This document shows positions 16,896 to 25,665 of a DNA stretch of 64,000 nucleotides, in pieces. The DNA comes from Bacillota bacterium (GTDB taxonomy: Bacteria > Bacillota > Clostridia > Acetivibrionales > DSM-27016), in NCBI GenBank assembly GCA_023390115.1, contig JAEWDM010000005.1:58102-122101 (forward strand), read 5' to 3'. The translations under genes and the position numbers were made by a program. The notes under the pieces are model-generated. The model was not told where the DNA came from, made no database searches, and was given only the letters and a program-made list of their open reading frames with translations. The stretch's first letter is position 1, and each line of letters starts with the position of its first letter.

Positions 16896-17660
16896 GTGGT
16901 TAATGAGCGGCAACAGCAGATATTGCAGATACTTGAAAATAAGGGAGAAACTCAGCTTCAGCAGTTAAAGGTCATTTTTCCCGATATATCAATGATGACC
17001 TTGAGGAGAGATTTGATAAGCCTTGAGAGCGACGGGTACCTTATCCGGACCCATGGAGGGGCTGTCAGCAAGAAAAAGCTGTCGGGAATAAGCGGGGAAG
17101 AGGACGCTTATTCAAGAAGGGCCGCCGAAAATATAGAGGCTAAAATGAGGATTGCCGAAAAGGCCTGTGGAATGGTTGAAAAGGGGCGCTCGGTGTATTT
17201 CGATTCGGGCAGCACCCTCATGTGTCTTGCTCAAATACTTAAGGATGACAATTTTTCCATATTGACCAGCGGTATAAATATTTCACTGGAGCTTGTGAAA
17301 AAGAGCAGAACCTCTGTAGTTACGCTGGGGGGGCTGGTGAACAGGAATACGCTCTCGGTTTCGGGGCCTAATGCTATGGAGCTGCTTGATACAATAAATA
17401 TTGACCTTGCCTTTATGTCCGCATCGGGATTTTCAACAGAAAGCGGATTTACTGTTTCGAATATTTATGAATGTGAGCTCAAAAGAAAAATTGTAAAGCG
17501 TGCAAAAAAGGTTATACTGCTGATGGACAGCAGCAAGATTAATAAGAATCTGCCTTTTACATATGCGGGACTTGAAGACCTTGACATATGGGTGTGCGAT
17601 AAGTCTCTTCCTCCTGAATTGGAGGCTGAGGTAAAGGAATTTAAGGTTGAAATCATTTAA
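16896..17660 (+). CDS. DeoR-family transcriptional regulator
   Basis: A 255-residue regulator. The N-terminal winged helix-turn-helix contains MTLRRDLISLESDGYLIRTH, the DeoR signature. The C-terminal sugar-phosphate sensor domain has the conserved VYFDSGSTL and later ILLMDSSKIN motifs. The GTG at 16896 is preferred because GGAG at 16883-16886 lies nine bases upstream; in-frame ATGs at 16869 and 16881 have no such site. Such proteins usually repress the adjacent sugar catabolic operon and are released by a phosphorylated intermediate. Its position between the oxoacid dehydrogenase genes and the SDR gene suggests it controls this cluster. Confidence 0.88.
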   Translation: MVNERQQQILQILENKGETQLQQLKVIFPDISMMTLRRDLISLESDGYLIRTHGGAVSKKKLSGISGEEDAYSRRAAENIEAKMRIAEKACGMVEKGRSVYFDSGSTLMCLAQILKDDNFSILTSGINISLELVKKSRTSVVTLGGLVNRNTLSVSGPNAMELLDTINIDLAFMSASGFSTESGFTVSNIYECELKRKIVKRAKKVILLMDSSKINKNLPFTYAGLEDLDIWVCDKSLPPELEAEVKEFKVEII

Positions 17661-17726
17661 ATGTTTAAAGCAATTTACGCAGCTAATGGAAAAGTAACTT
17701 ACGAAGGATGTTTAGGAGGTATTCAT

Positions 17727-18518
17727 ATGTGTCAGACGGGTAGGCTGGAAGGGAAGGTAGCGGTTGTAACGGGAGGGGCGCAGGGGCTTGGAGAGGCTCT
17801 GGCGCAGAGGCTTGATATGGAGGGCTGCAAGGTTGTTGTGGCCGATATAAATCTGGATGCGGCTCAGAAAGTGGCAGACGGGCTTAAAGACGCTATAGCT
17901 GTCAGGGTAGATGTATGCGACGAGGAGCAGGTGCAGGCAATGATAGATGCCGCGGTTCAAAAATACGGGAGGCTTGATTTGCTTGTGTCAAATGCCGCAA
18001 TACTTGTTGCAAAGCCGGTAACTGAGTTTCCTCATGAGCAGTGGCGTAAAATGATGGATGTAAACCTTGTGGGATATTTTCTTTGTGCAAAGGCAGCAGC
18101 AAAGGCAATGATTCCTAATAAAAAGGGTAATATTATCCAGATAAACAGCAAATCGGGCAAAAAGGGCTCCTACAAAAATTCTGCATACGCCGCGGCAAAA
18201 TTCGGAGGTATAGGCCTCACGCAAAGTCTGGCCCTTGAGCTTGCGGAATATGGAATAAGAGTTAATGCCATTTGCCCGGGAAATCTCTTGAATTCGCCTC
18301 TATGGAACTCCGGGCCCAACAGCCTTTTCAAGCAATATGCGGCGAATCAGGGAATAACCGAGGAGCAGGTAAGGCAAAAATATTTAAATCAGGTTCCGCT
18401 GGGACGAAGCTGTGAATATGAGGATATTTCCAATGCAATGGTGTTCCTGGCATCGGATCAGGCCTCCTATATGACAGGGCAGGCCGTCAACGTAACAGGC
18501 GGGCAGGAAATGAGATAG
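17727..18518 (+). CDS. SDR family dehydrogenase, SrlD-like (polyol phosphate dehydrogenase)
   Basis: A 263-residue classical SDR with TGGAQGLG for NAD binding, SNAA in place of NNAG, and the catalytic Tyr-Lys in SAYAAAKFGG. Its length and the C-terminal ASYMTGQAVNVTGGQEM match the sorbitol-6-phosphate dehydrogenase (SrlD) group and related polyol dehydrogenases. The ATG at 17727 follows AGGAGGT; the open frame extends upstream to the DeoR stop without another good start. Together with the SorE-like enzyme it would allow oxidation and reduction of polyol and ketose, free or phosphorylated; the exact substrate is unknown. Confidence 0.78.
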   Translation: MCQTGRLEGKVAVVTGGAQGLGEALAQRLDMEGCKVVVADINLDAAQKVADGLKDAIAVRVDVCDEEQVQAMIDAAVQKYGRLDLLVSNAAILVAKPVTEFPHEQWRKMMDVNLVGYFLCAKAAAKAMIPNKKGNIIQINSKSGKKGSYKNSAYAAAKFGGIGLTQSLALELAEYGIRVNAICPGNLLNSPLWNSGPNSLFKQYAANQGITEEQVRQKYLNQVPLGRSCEYEDISNAMVFLASDQASYMTGQAVNVTGGQEMR

Positions 18519-18544
18519 CATACGGCATATTCTTGGAGGACGCT

Positions 18545-19834
18545 ATGAGTGATAAATATTTGCGGGATATTGAGCTTTTAAACGATAACAATGTCGAGGT
18601 AAGGCTGGGCAGCCTCAGAACTCTTATAAACGCCGTCAGTACGGGAGAGCTGCCTCGGCCGGTGAAAGGAAATGACGTAAATAATCATATTCACACAATT
18701 TATTCCTTTTCTCCATACTCCCCGTCAAAGGCAGTATGGATGGCATTCAATGCAGGGCTTACAACGGCGGGAATTATGGATCATGATTCAATAAGCGGCG
18801 CGGAGGAATTCATAGAAGCGGGCAATATTGCAGGAATGGCAACTACCATAGGGGCAGAGTGCAGGGTTGATTTTTCGGGCACCCCCTTAAAGGGCAGAAG
18901 GATTAACAACCCCGACCAGACCTCAATAGCGTATATGGCTGTTCACGGCATACCGCATACACAGATTGGTAAGGTAAAGGAATTCTTCGCCCCCTTTGCA
19001 AGGGAGAGAAACAAGCGCAATGCTCTGATGCTTGAAAAAATCAATTCCCTGGTCCGGGATTTTGACATTAAATTAAGCCTCGAGAAGGATATAGTACCCC
19101 TGTCCAAAAGCAGTGAAGGGGGAAGCATAACCGAAAGGCATATTCTCTTCGGACTTTCTAAAAAGCTTATAGAGCTATTTGGAAAGGGTGAGAGCCTTAC
19201 GTCCTTTTTAAAGGATAGATTAAAGCTGGAAATAAGTCCCAAGCTTCTGGGACTTTTGACGGATAGCAATAATCCTTATTATGATTATGATTTGCTGGGG
19301 CTGCTTAAGGGAGAGCTTGTGTCATATTTTTACATAGACGCTGCTTTGGAATGCCCCCCGGCGGAAGAAGTAATAGCCCTGTGCAACAGAATAGGGGCAA
19401 TCGCGGCATATGCCTATCTTGGCGACGTAGGGGATTCGGTAACGGGGGATAAAAAGAGCCAGAGGTTTGAGGATGAGTATCTGGAGCTGCTTTTTAAGGT
19501 CATAAAGGATCTTGGGTTCCATGCGGTGACATATATGCCTTCAAGGAATACGATGGTTCAGCTTAAAAGGCTGAAAAAATTGTGCGGGGAATTCGGTTTC
19601 TTTGAGATAAGCGGAGAGGACATTAATTCTCCCAGGCAGTCGTTCGTGTGCGGTGCTTTAAGAAATGAGGAATTTAAAAATCTTATAGATTCCACATGGG
19701 CGTTGATAGGCCATGAAAGGGCGGCTACCGGGAGACTGGAAAACGGTATGTTTTCCGCCGTAACGATAGACAAATATCCGGAAATCAGCCAGAGGATAGA
19801 AATATATAAGAATATAGGCAAGAGCAGTCTTTAG
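18545..19834 (+). CDS. PHP-domain metal-dependent hydrolase
   Basis: A 429-residue protein whose N-terminal region has the PHP metal ligands: NNHIHTIYS (HxH), GIMDHDSISG (DHD) and TTIGAECRVDF. PHP proteins are phosphoesterases using three metal ions. The C-terminal part (VTYMPSRNTMVQLKRL, FEISGEDINS) supplies further ligands. The ATG at 18545 follows TTGGAGGA at close spacing and lies 26 bp after the SDR stop, so it is in the same operon. It could dephosphorylate a pathway intermediate, but no substrate can be named. A strong terminator follows. Confidence 0.72.
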   Translation: MSDKYLRDIELLNDNNVEVRLGSLRTLINAVSTGELPRPVKGNDVNNHIHTIYSFSPYSPSKAVWMAFNAGLTTAGIMDHDSISGAEEFIEAGNIAGMATTIGAECRVDFSGTPLKGRRINNPDQTSIAYMAVHGIPHTQIGKVKEFFAPFARERNKRNALMLEKINSLVRDFDIKLSLEKDIVPLSKSSEGGSITERHILFGLSKKLIELFGKGESLTSFLKDRLKLEISPKLLGLLTDSNNPYYDYDLLGLLKGELVSYFYIDAALECPPAEEVIALCNRIGAIAAYAYLGDVGDSVTGDKKSQRFEDEYLELLFKVIKDLGFHAVTYMPSRNTMVQLKRLKKLCGEFGFFEISGEDINSPRQSFVCGALRNEEFKNLIDSTWALIGHERAATGRLENGMFSAVTIDKYPEISQRIEIYKNIGKSSL

Positions 19835-19864
19835 TATAGAATAGTAAATATAAGCAGAAGCGGG

Positions 19865-19900
19865 GCACTGTCCACCAAAGACAAGGGACAGTGCTTTTTT
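19865..19900 (+). terminator. Rho-independent terminator after the PHP gene
   Basis: GCACTGTCC at 19865-19873 pairs perfectly with GGACAGTGC at 19886-19894 and is followed by six Ts. It ends the polyol/2-oxoacid cluster. Confidence 0.9.
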
Positions 19901-20015
19901 ATATATAAATATAATGAAAAAATTTCACCCTGTGCTAATTTTTGAGGAACTTTAAGCATAAACATAAGTCTAATTAATTACAAACCAAATTAAACTAAGA
20001 AAGAGGTGTAATACG

Positions 20016-22178
20016 TTGAAGAGAAAAATTGCTTTGCTACTGACGGCTATTATGCTGTTTACGGCCATGATACCGCTGCAGGCCTTTGCGGCAGAGGATA
20101 AGGGACTTGAAAAGGCCATTACTGCCGCAAGAGAAAAATTCAGTATTCCTGCAAACTATATTTTTACACCCGAGAGCTACATGGATAACGGCAAAAAAGT
20201 GTGGAACCTCAATTGGAGCAGCAAAACAGGAGAAGACGGAAGAATAAGCGTAACTGTCAGTGAGGGGGGTACCATTTTAGGCTATGATAAATATACGCCT
20301 GTGGATTACTCAAAGAGGAAGATCCCCAAGCTAAGCCGGCAGGAGGCAGCGGTAAAAGCGGAAGAGTTTATAAAAAAGGTAAACCCTTCGGTACTTTCGC
20401 AGCTTAAGCTGCAGGAAAACAATTACAGCTCTCTTAAGGAGTATTCGTACTATTTTAATTATGTGAGAACGGTAGGGGGAATACCCTTTTACGAAAATGG
20501 TTTAAACATAAGTGTAGATACAGATACGGGAGAGGTAAGAAGCTATTATATCAACTGGTCGGATGAGCTTGCTTTCCCCGGTGCGGGCAAGAAGATAGAT
20601 ATAGATGCCGCTAAAAAGGCTTACGTTGATAAGCTGGGGTTAAAGCTTGCCTACAGGTATATCTCAGAGGGTGAAAAGCTCAGGTTCTACTCGGTCTATA
20701 CTCCTAAATACAGTGATATCCTTGCTATTGACGCGTTCACAGGGGAGAAGATACAGCTTCAGAACATGTATTACGGAGGCTATGGCAGAGGAGGCGCATA
20801 CGATTCAGTAGCCAAAGAAGCTTCACTGGTCGGAGGGGAGGTGCAGCTTACCCCGGATGAAATTAACGCCGTGCAGGACATTGCGGGGCTGATAAGCCAG
20901 GAAAAGGCGGTTGAGACGGCAAAGGGAATAAAGCCTTTAAAGCTGACTGACGAATATAAGCTTACAAACGCCAACCTCTCTAAAAACTGGCCCGACAGGC
21001 AGCAATACATATGGTATCTTAACTTTACAAAGGATCCCGGAAAAAGCAATGAGGGCTATTATTATGCCTCAGCTTCGATAAACGCGAAAACAGGCGAAAT
21101 AATAAGCTTTGACAGGAATGTGCCTTATAATGAAACTGATAAGGCAAAATACGGCAAGGATGATGCAAAGAAGGCCGTGGAAAAATTTCTGGAGGAGCTT
21201 GCGCCTGAAAAATTTAAGCAGACCGAGTATAATGAGGATAGCGAAGCATATTATCCCATGTATAAGGAAACAGCCGGTGATATAAAGGAATTTAATTTCA
21301 GCTATACAAGAAAGATAAACGGAATCCAATTTCCGGACAATTCCATAAGCGTAGGATATGACGCGGTAAACGGAGAAATTACAAGATTTAATATGAGCTG
21401 GTTCGGGGCAAATTCGGATTTCCCCGGCACAGGCGATGTGCTTCCAATTGACAAGGCATATGAAAAGCTGTTCGCCGATATAGGCCTTGAATTGCAGTAC
21501 AAGGCGCAATACTCCGAAATAAATTATTTAAAGAGTATCATGCCGCAGAATACCAAGGCTGAGGTTAAGCTGATCTATTCACTTAAGCTGGGCAAGCCGC
21601 AGTACCTGGATTCACATACGGGAGACATACTGGACTATGACGGCAAAAAGTATACGGAAAACAAGCCTGTAGAATACACAGATATTGATAAGCACGCAAA
21701 TAAAAAGGAAATTATGGTGCTCAGTGAATATGGAGTCTCGCTTCAGGGGCCTGAGTTTAAGCCGGACAGCAGCATTACACAATTGGATTTTATGACGCTG
21801 CTTTCCAAGACCTTGAATTACTATGGCCCTGCTGTATCCGGTGACAGCAGCAGTGCCGACATTGATACCATGTACAGTTTCCTGATAAGGGAGGGAGTGG
21901 TAAAGACGTCTGAAAAGGCTCCTAAGTCCGCGGTTTCCAAAGAGGATGCCGTAAAGTATATAATAAGGGCTATGAAGTATGACAGGGTAGCGGATATTAA
22001 GCAAATATTCAAGAGCGGCTTTAAGGATATTGACAAGGCAAACCCCGAGCTTGTGGGATACATTGCCATAGCTGAAGGAATGGGAATAGCAAAAGGAAGC
22101 AACGGGAATTTCGGTCCTAAGGGGCTTCTCACAAGAGCACAGGCCGCCGTTATGATCTATAGCTATCTGCAGGACTGA
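20016..22178 (+). CDS. Secreted YcdB/YcdC-domain protein with C-terminal SLH domain
   Basis: A 720-residue exported protein. The signal peptide is clear (MKRKIALLLTAIMLF, ending near QAFAAE, residues 1-27). Two long repeats rich in KLSRQEAAVKAEEF-like and TGEIISFD-like motifs belong to the YcdB/YcdC (PepSY-like) class, and the C-terminus carries SLH sequence (FKDIDKANPELVGYIAIAEG, then GPKGLLTRAQAAVMIYSYL). SLH domains bind pyruvylated secondary cell-wall polymer, so the protein is expected on the cell surface. The CsaB-like gene at 57242-59467 would make that ligand. The TTG start follows AAAGAGGTG. Function of the YcdB repeats is unknown; inhibition or chaperoning of proteases has been proposed for PepSY domains. 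Confidence 0.85.
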   Translation: MKRKIALLLTAIMLFTAMIPLQAFAAEDKGLEKAITAAREKFSIPANYIFTPESYMDNGKKVWNLNWSSKTGEDGRISVTVSEGGTILGYDKYTPVDYSKRKIPKLSRQEAAVKAEEFIKKVNPSVLSQLKLQENNYSSLKEYSYYFNYVRTVGGIPFYENGLNISVDTDTGEVRSYYINWSDELAFPGAGKKIDIDAAKKAYVDKLGLKLAYRYISEGEKLRFYSVYTPKYSDILAIDAFTGEKIQLQNMYYGGYGRGGAYDSVAKEASLVGGEVQLTPDEINAVQDIAGLISQEKAVETAKGIKPLKLTDEYKLTNANLSKNWPDRQQYIWYLNFTKDPGKSNEGYYYASASINAKTGEIISFDRNVPYNETDKAKYGKDDAKKAVEKFLEELAPEKFKQTEYNEDSEAYYPMYKETAGDIKEFNFSYTRKINGIQFPDNSISVGYDAVNGEITRFNMSWFGANSDFPGTGDVLPIDKAYEKLFADIGLELQYKAQYSEINYLKSIMPQNTKAEVKLIYSLKLGKPQYLDSHTGDILDYDGKKYTENKPVEYTDIDKHANKKEIMVLSEYGVSLQGPEFKPDSSITQLDFMTLLSKTLNYYGPAVSGDSSSADIDTMYSFLIREGVVKTSEKAPKSAVSKEDAVKYIIRAMKYDRVADIKQIFKSGFKDIDKANPELVGYIAIAEGMGIAKGSNGNFGPKGLLTRAQAAVMIYSYLQD

Positions 22179-22203
22179 TATGATATAAACCGGTAAATAA
22201 AAA

Positions 22204-22236
22204 ACGGCCTCACCTTTCTTCGGGAGGCCGTCTTTT
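22204..22236 (+). terminator. Rho-independent terminator after the YcdB/SLH gene
   Basis: ACGGCCTC (22204-22211) pairs with GAGGCCGT (22224-22231) across a 12-nt loop, followed by five Ts. It separates the SLH gene from the bacteriocin promoter. Confidence 0.92.
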
Positions 22237-22290
22237 TGTGCCTTTTAACTGAGATTTCAATTATTTTACATATAAATAAGACGGAAGCTC

Positions 22291-22319
22291 TTGAAAGCGA
22301 TTTGGGAAATATATATAAT
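22291..22319 (+). promoter_or_regulatory. Promoter of the bacteriocin peptide genes
   Basis: TTGAAA at 22291-22296 and a perfect TATAAT at 22314-22319 with a 17-bp spacer, 75 bp before the first small gene. Confidence 0.7.
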
Positions 22320-22394
22320 AAATATGGAAAGGTACAAATATTCATATTATATACAGAATTTTAGAGTGCCATTTATAGCAAATATGAGGAGTGC

Positions 22395-22541
22395 ATGGAT
22401 TTGGGCAGAGCCATTAATTTTTTAAACGAATATCCTGTGTTGTACGTAATAATTATAATATTTTCCATTGCATTAATGTATTCAGCAGGCAAGGGTATAG
22501 GCAGTATTATGGCTGAACTGCTTTACTATGTAACGCATTAA
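22395..22541 (+). CDS. Leaderless membrane mini-protein A of the bacteriocin locus
   Basis: A 48-residue protein that starts at ATG 22395 after GAGGAG. A single hydrophobic helix (about residues 15-30) is followed by GKGIGSIMAELLYYVTH. There is no double-glycine leader. It is clearly related to mini-protein B at 22952-23107: both have F(L/I)NEYP, FSI and a YYxxH end. The same YYxxH end occurs in the double-glycine peptide at 22590-22757. It could be an immunity protein that mimics the peptide, or a leaderless partner peptide. I do not recognise a named family. Confidence 0.65.
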   Translation: MDLGRAINFLNEYPVLYVIIIIFSIALMYSAGKGIGSIMAELLYYVTH

Positions 22542-22589
22542 GCGTAAGGATTTTCTTCAAAAAATCCAACAGAGAGAGGAGGTGTAAAA

Positions 22590-22757
22590 ATGACAGGTTT
22601 TATAGAGCTTAGAGATGAAGAACTGTGCGATGTAAACGGGGGCGTAATTCCCATACTTGTAGTGGCAGGGGCTGTTGCAGCCGTAGGAGGAGTATTTTAT
22701 CTTGGCTGCCAATGCGGAGAGTACATAGGTAAAGCTGTTTACTATGCTACTCATTAG
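22590..22757 (+). CDS. Double-glycine leader bacteriocin-like peptide 1
   Basis: A 55-residue precursor that starts at ATG 22590 after a strong GAGGAGGTG. The leader (residues 1-18, ELRDEELCDVNGG) fits the class II double-glycine pattern with Leu and Val at the usual spacing before GG. The predicted 37-residue mature peptide is hydrophobic, glycine and alanine rich, with one CxC (C40, C42) and a YYATH C-terminus. Cleavage after G18 and export by the C39-peptidase transporter at 23443 is expected. Small size and lack of a long open frame make it easy to miss in automatic annotation. Confidence 0.78.
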   Translation: MTGFIELRDEELCDVNGGVIPILVVAGAVAAVGGVFYLGCQCGEYIGKAVYYATH

Positions 22758-22785
22758 TTTTAAATTTAAAGGAGGTTTTGTTAAA

Positions 22786-22962
22786 ATGAATTTAATACAA
22801 GTAAACGGGTTCTCAGAATTGACTGACGACGAGCAATTAGATGTGCAGGGAGGCGTTGCGCCTTTAGTTGTTGCAGGAATAGTTGTAGGAGTAATATTTG
22901 TCGGAGGTCTTGTTACAGGTGCTATAGTAGGATACAATGAGGCAAAAAATAATGCGAAATAA
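22786..22962 (+). CDS. Double-glycine leader bacteriocin-like peptide 2
   Basis: A 58-residue precursor that starts at ATG 22786 after AAAGGAGG. The leader (residues 1-23) ends SELTDDEQLDVQGG, a textbook double-glycine leader. The 35-residue mature part (VAPLVVAGIVVG then VIFVGGLVTGAIVGY) contains repeated GxxxG helix-packing motifs, as in class IIb two-peptide bacteriocins, and ends in a charged tail. With peptide 1 it may form a two-component pore former. Its stop overlaps the start of mini-protein B. Confidence 0.82.
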   Translation: MNLIQVNGFSELTDDEQLDVQGGVAPLVVAGIVVGVIFVGGLVTGAIVGYNEAKNNAK

Positions 22963-23107
22963 TATGAATGCAATAATTGGATTTATAAACGAGTATCCGT
23001 TTTTTAAGGTTTCATTAATAGTAATAGCGTTTTCTATTGAGCTGTTGATTGCTTTAAAAATAGGAGATTCAATAGGAAGATTTATCTATTATATAAAGCA
23101 TGGCTAG
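22952..23107 (+). CDS. Leaderless membrane mini-protein B of the bacteriocin locus
   Basis: A 51-residue protein overlapping the end of peptide 2 by 11 bases. The ATG at 22952 has GAGG nine bases upstream; an in-frame ATG at 22964 is less well placed. It has one hydrophobic helix (about 18-35) and aligns with mini-protein A: FINEYP against FLNEYP, FSI in both, IG, and IYYIKH against LYYVTH. Translational coupling to peptide 2 suggests a cognate immunity protein, but a leaderless peptide role is possible. Confidence 0.65.
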   Translation: MRNNMNAIIGFINEYPFFKVSLIVIAFSIELLIALKIGDSIGRFIYYIKHG

Positions 23108-23179
23108 CGGTCTGTAATAAAAGAGCAGCTTCCTGTAAACAAGGTGTTAATGCTTTAACTCAACAACTGCATAATTTAA

Positions 23180-23220
23180 AACAAATGCCGTAGATGCTTT
23201 TTTAGTCTGCGGCATTTGTT
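23180..23220 (+). terminator. Strong hairpin after the peptide genes
   Basis: AACAAATGCCGTAGA at 23180-23194 pairs with TCTGCGGCATTTGTT at 23206-23220, with one G-U pair and an 11-nt T-rich loop. There is no long T tract after it, so it may be an attenuating terminator or an RNA-processing hairpin that lets peptide mRNA accumulate above transporter mRNA. Confidence 0.6.
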
Positions 23221-23294
23221 ATAAGGTTTTCAGCAGCTTAAATATATCAGGCTGCTTGGAAGTCAATGAAAAATCCCACACCTTAAAAATTATA

Positions 23295-23323
23295 TTGACT
23301 ATGATTCAGGTAATATATAGAAT
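23295..23323 (+). promoter_or_regulatory. Promoter of the exporter genes
   Basis: TTGACT at 23295-23300 and TAGAAT at 23318-23323 with a 17-bp spacer. It provides a second transcript for the exporter after the hairpin at 23180. The 335 bp between mini-protein B and the exporter gene hold only this promoter and that hairpin. Confidence 0.6.
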
Positions 23324-23442
23324 AAAATGTAGGAAATTATGGAGCTGGATAATTTATTCATTTATTATGGCGGTTTTTAAAACTATCTTTATGGCAAAAT
23401 TCTCCTTGAAAGTTTTCCGTAAAGTACGGAGGGTGTACATCG

Positions 23443-25665
23443 ATGCTTAAAAGCGTATTTAAAAAATATACCTGTATCAGGCAGCATGACATTACCGACT
23501 GCGGGGCAGCGTGCCTTGCTACAATATCAAAGCAGTACGGGCTTAAAATCCCTATAACTAAAATACGTGAGGTGGCGGGAACGGATAAGATGGGCACAAA
23601 TGCCTATGGACTGATAAAAGCCGCTCAAAAGCTGGGCTTTACCGCCAGAGGTGTAAAGGGGACCCAAGAAAATTTTTTTAGTGAGTTTCCTCTCCCAGCC
23701 ATTGCACATGTGGTGGTTGACGGCTCGCTTCTGCATTATGTTGTGCTGCATAAGATTGACAGGAAGCAAATACTCGTTGCCGATCCGGGGAAGGGATTGG
23801 TAAGATATACGCCTGAAGAATTCTTTAAAATGTGGACAGGCATACTGATTCTGATGGTTCCCGGTGCACAGTTTGAAAAGGGAGATGAAACCAGAGGAAT
23901 ATTTTCCAGATTCTTTGGGCTGCTGAGGCCCCAGAGGAAACTGGTTTTTAATATTTTTCTGGCCTCTTTGGTCTATACTGTGCTTGGAATATTGGGTTCG
24001 TTCTACTTCAAGTTTTTAATGGATGACATACTTCCATACAATTTGGGAAAAAGCCTGCTGGTGATATCTATAGGAGTAGTGGCATTAAACCTCTTTAAGA
24101 TAATACTCAATGCCTTCAGGGCACACCTTCTTTTGTACCTGAGCCAGAAGCTTGACATATCCTTGATTCTTGGATACTACCGGCATGTGCTTGAGCTGCC
24201 CATGAGCTTTTTCGGAACCAGAAAGGTAGGAGAGATTATTTCCAGGTTTATGGATGCCTCCAAAGTAAGAGAAGCAATATCGGGGGCCACACTGACCATC
24301 ATGATCGACACGCTTATGGCGGTTGCCGCAGGAGTTATGCTGTATTTGCAAAGCCCTGTTCTTTTCGGCATTACCGTGGTCATGGTGGTTATGTATGCTA
24401 TTATCGTATTTGCCTTCAACAAGCCAATAAGAGACATTAACAGGGAGCAGATGGAAGATAATTCTCAGCTTACCTCATATCTGGTAGAATCCCTCAATGG
24501 AATTGAAACGGTAAAGGCGTTTAATGCTGAGGGTGAGGTTAATATAAACACGGAAAAGAAATTTGTCAAGCTGCTGAGGTCGGTATTCAAGGGAGGATGG
24601 ATAGGAAATTTTCAAGCCTCGCTCACCGGCTTTATAGCTTCGGTGGGAGGGATAATCATCCTGTGGGCGGGAGCATATAATGTTCTGGAGGGGGAAATGT
24701 CGGTGGGCCAGCTCCTTACATTTAATGCTTTACTGGTCTATTTCCTTGAGCCTCTTCAAAATCTTATAAATCTGCAGCCTATGATGCAGACGGCTATAGT
24801 TGCGTCCGACAGGCTGGGGGAAATACTTGACCTTGAGCTTGAAAAAAGAGAGGATGAGGACGGTAAGGTCAGTCCTTCCTCTTTAAAGGGAGCCATTGAG
24901 TTTAAAAACGTGGATTTCAGATACGGCACAAGGCAGCTTGTCTTAAAGAACATAAGCTTCAATATTGTGCAGGGCGAGAAGATCGCGCTTGTCGGAGAGA
25001 GTGGCTCCGGCAAGACCACGCTTGTTAAGCTGATAATGAATTTTTATCCCTGGGAAAAGGGAGATATATTAATAAATGGCTACAATATTAAAGATATAAA
25101 TATTGAAAGCCTCAGAGACAGAATAGCATACATATCCCAGGATATTTTTCTTTTCAGCGGGACAATAAAGGATAACCTTTGTCTGGGTACTGAAAATGTC
25201 TCTATGGAGGAGATAATAGAGGCGGCAAAAATGGCTAAGGCTCATGATTTTATAAATGATCTTCCCTTAAGGTATAACACAATGCTTGAAGAAAACGGTG
25301 CAAACCTGTCCGGAGGTCAAAAACAAAGACTGGCTATTACCAGGGCAATACTCAGAAAGCCTGACATACTTATTATGGACGAGGCGACCAGCAATCTGGA
25401 CTCTATTACCGAAAAGGCCATAGAAAAGACAATAAATGAGTTTACCAATGGAATTACCACCTTTATAATAGCTCACAGGCTCAGCACCATTATGCGCTGC
25501 GATAAAATATATGTTATGGACAAGGGAGAATTTTCAGAGAACGGAAACCATGATTATCTTATGAATAAAAAGGGCATATACTACAACCTGTGGAAGGAGC
25601 AGCTTCCCGATATTTCAAAGGGAGAGGCCGCCGCATCAAGGGAAGGAGGAGCGGATGAGCAATGA
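23443..25665 (+). CDS. Peptidase-containing ABC transporter (C39 peptidase, bacteriocin exporter)
   Basis: A 740-residue transporter of the PCAT type, which cleaves double-glycine leaders and exports the mature peptide. The N-terminal C39 peptidase has Gln14, catalytic Cys20 (QHDITDCGAACLA), His98 (LHYVVLHK) and Asp114 (ADPGKG). Six membrane helices follow (about 160-450). The ATPase has Walker A GESGSGKTT (about 517), signature LSGGQKQR and Walker B LIMDEATSNLD. Length and order match ComA and lactococcin exporters. The stop overlaps the start of the HlyD-like adaptor. It is the expected exporter of the two precursor peptides just upstream. Confidence 0.94.
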   Translation: MLKSVFKKYTCIRQHDITDCGAACLATISKQYGLKIPITKIREVAGTDKMGTNAYGLIKAAQKLGFTARGVKGTQENFFSEFPLPAIAHVVVDGSLLHYVVLHKIDRKQILVADPGKGLVRYTPEEFFKMWTGILILMVPGAQFEKGDETRGIFSRFFGLLRPQRKLVFNIFLASLVYTVLGILGSFYFKFLMDDILPYNLGKSLLVISIGVVALNLFKIILNAFRAHLLLYLSQKLDISLILGYYRHVLELPMSFFGTRKVGEIISRFMDASKVREAISGATLTIMIDTLMAVAAGVMLYLQSPVLFGITVVMVVMYAIIVFAFNKPIRDINREQMEDNSQLTSYLVESLNGIETVKAFNAEGEVNINTEKKFVKLLRSVFKGGWIGNFQASLTGFIASVGGIIILWAGAYNVLEGEMSVGQLLTFNALLVYFLEPLQNLINLQPMMQTAIVASDRLGEILDLELEKREDEDGKVSPSSLKGAIEFKNVDFRYGTRQLVLKNISFNIVQGEKIALVGESGSGKTTLVKLIMNFYPWEKGDILINGYNIKDINIESLRDRIAYISQDIFLFSGTIKDNLCLGTENVSMEEIIEAAKMAKAHDFINDLPLRYNTMLEENGANLSGGQKQRLAITRAILRKPDILIMDEATSNLDSITEKAIEKTINEFTNGITTFIIAHRLSTIMRCDKIYVMDKGEFSENGNHDYLMNKKGIYYNLWKEQLPDISKGEAAASREGGADEQ

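Noticed and set aside
23256..23450. 64-codon open frame before the exporter gene
   Set aside because: It begins with TTG without a ribosome binding site, starts upstream of the exporter promoter and overlaps the exporter start; composition is not coding-like.
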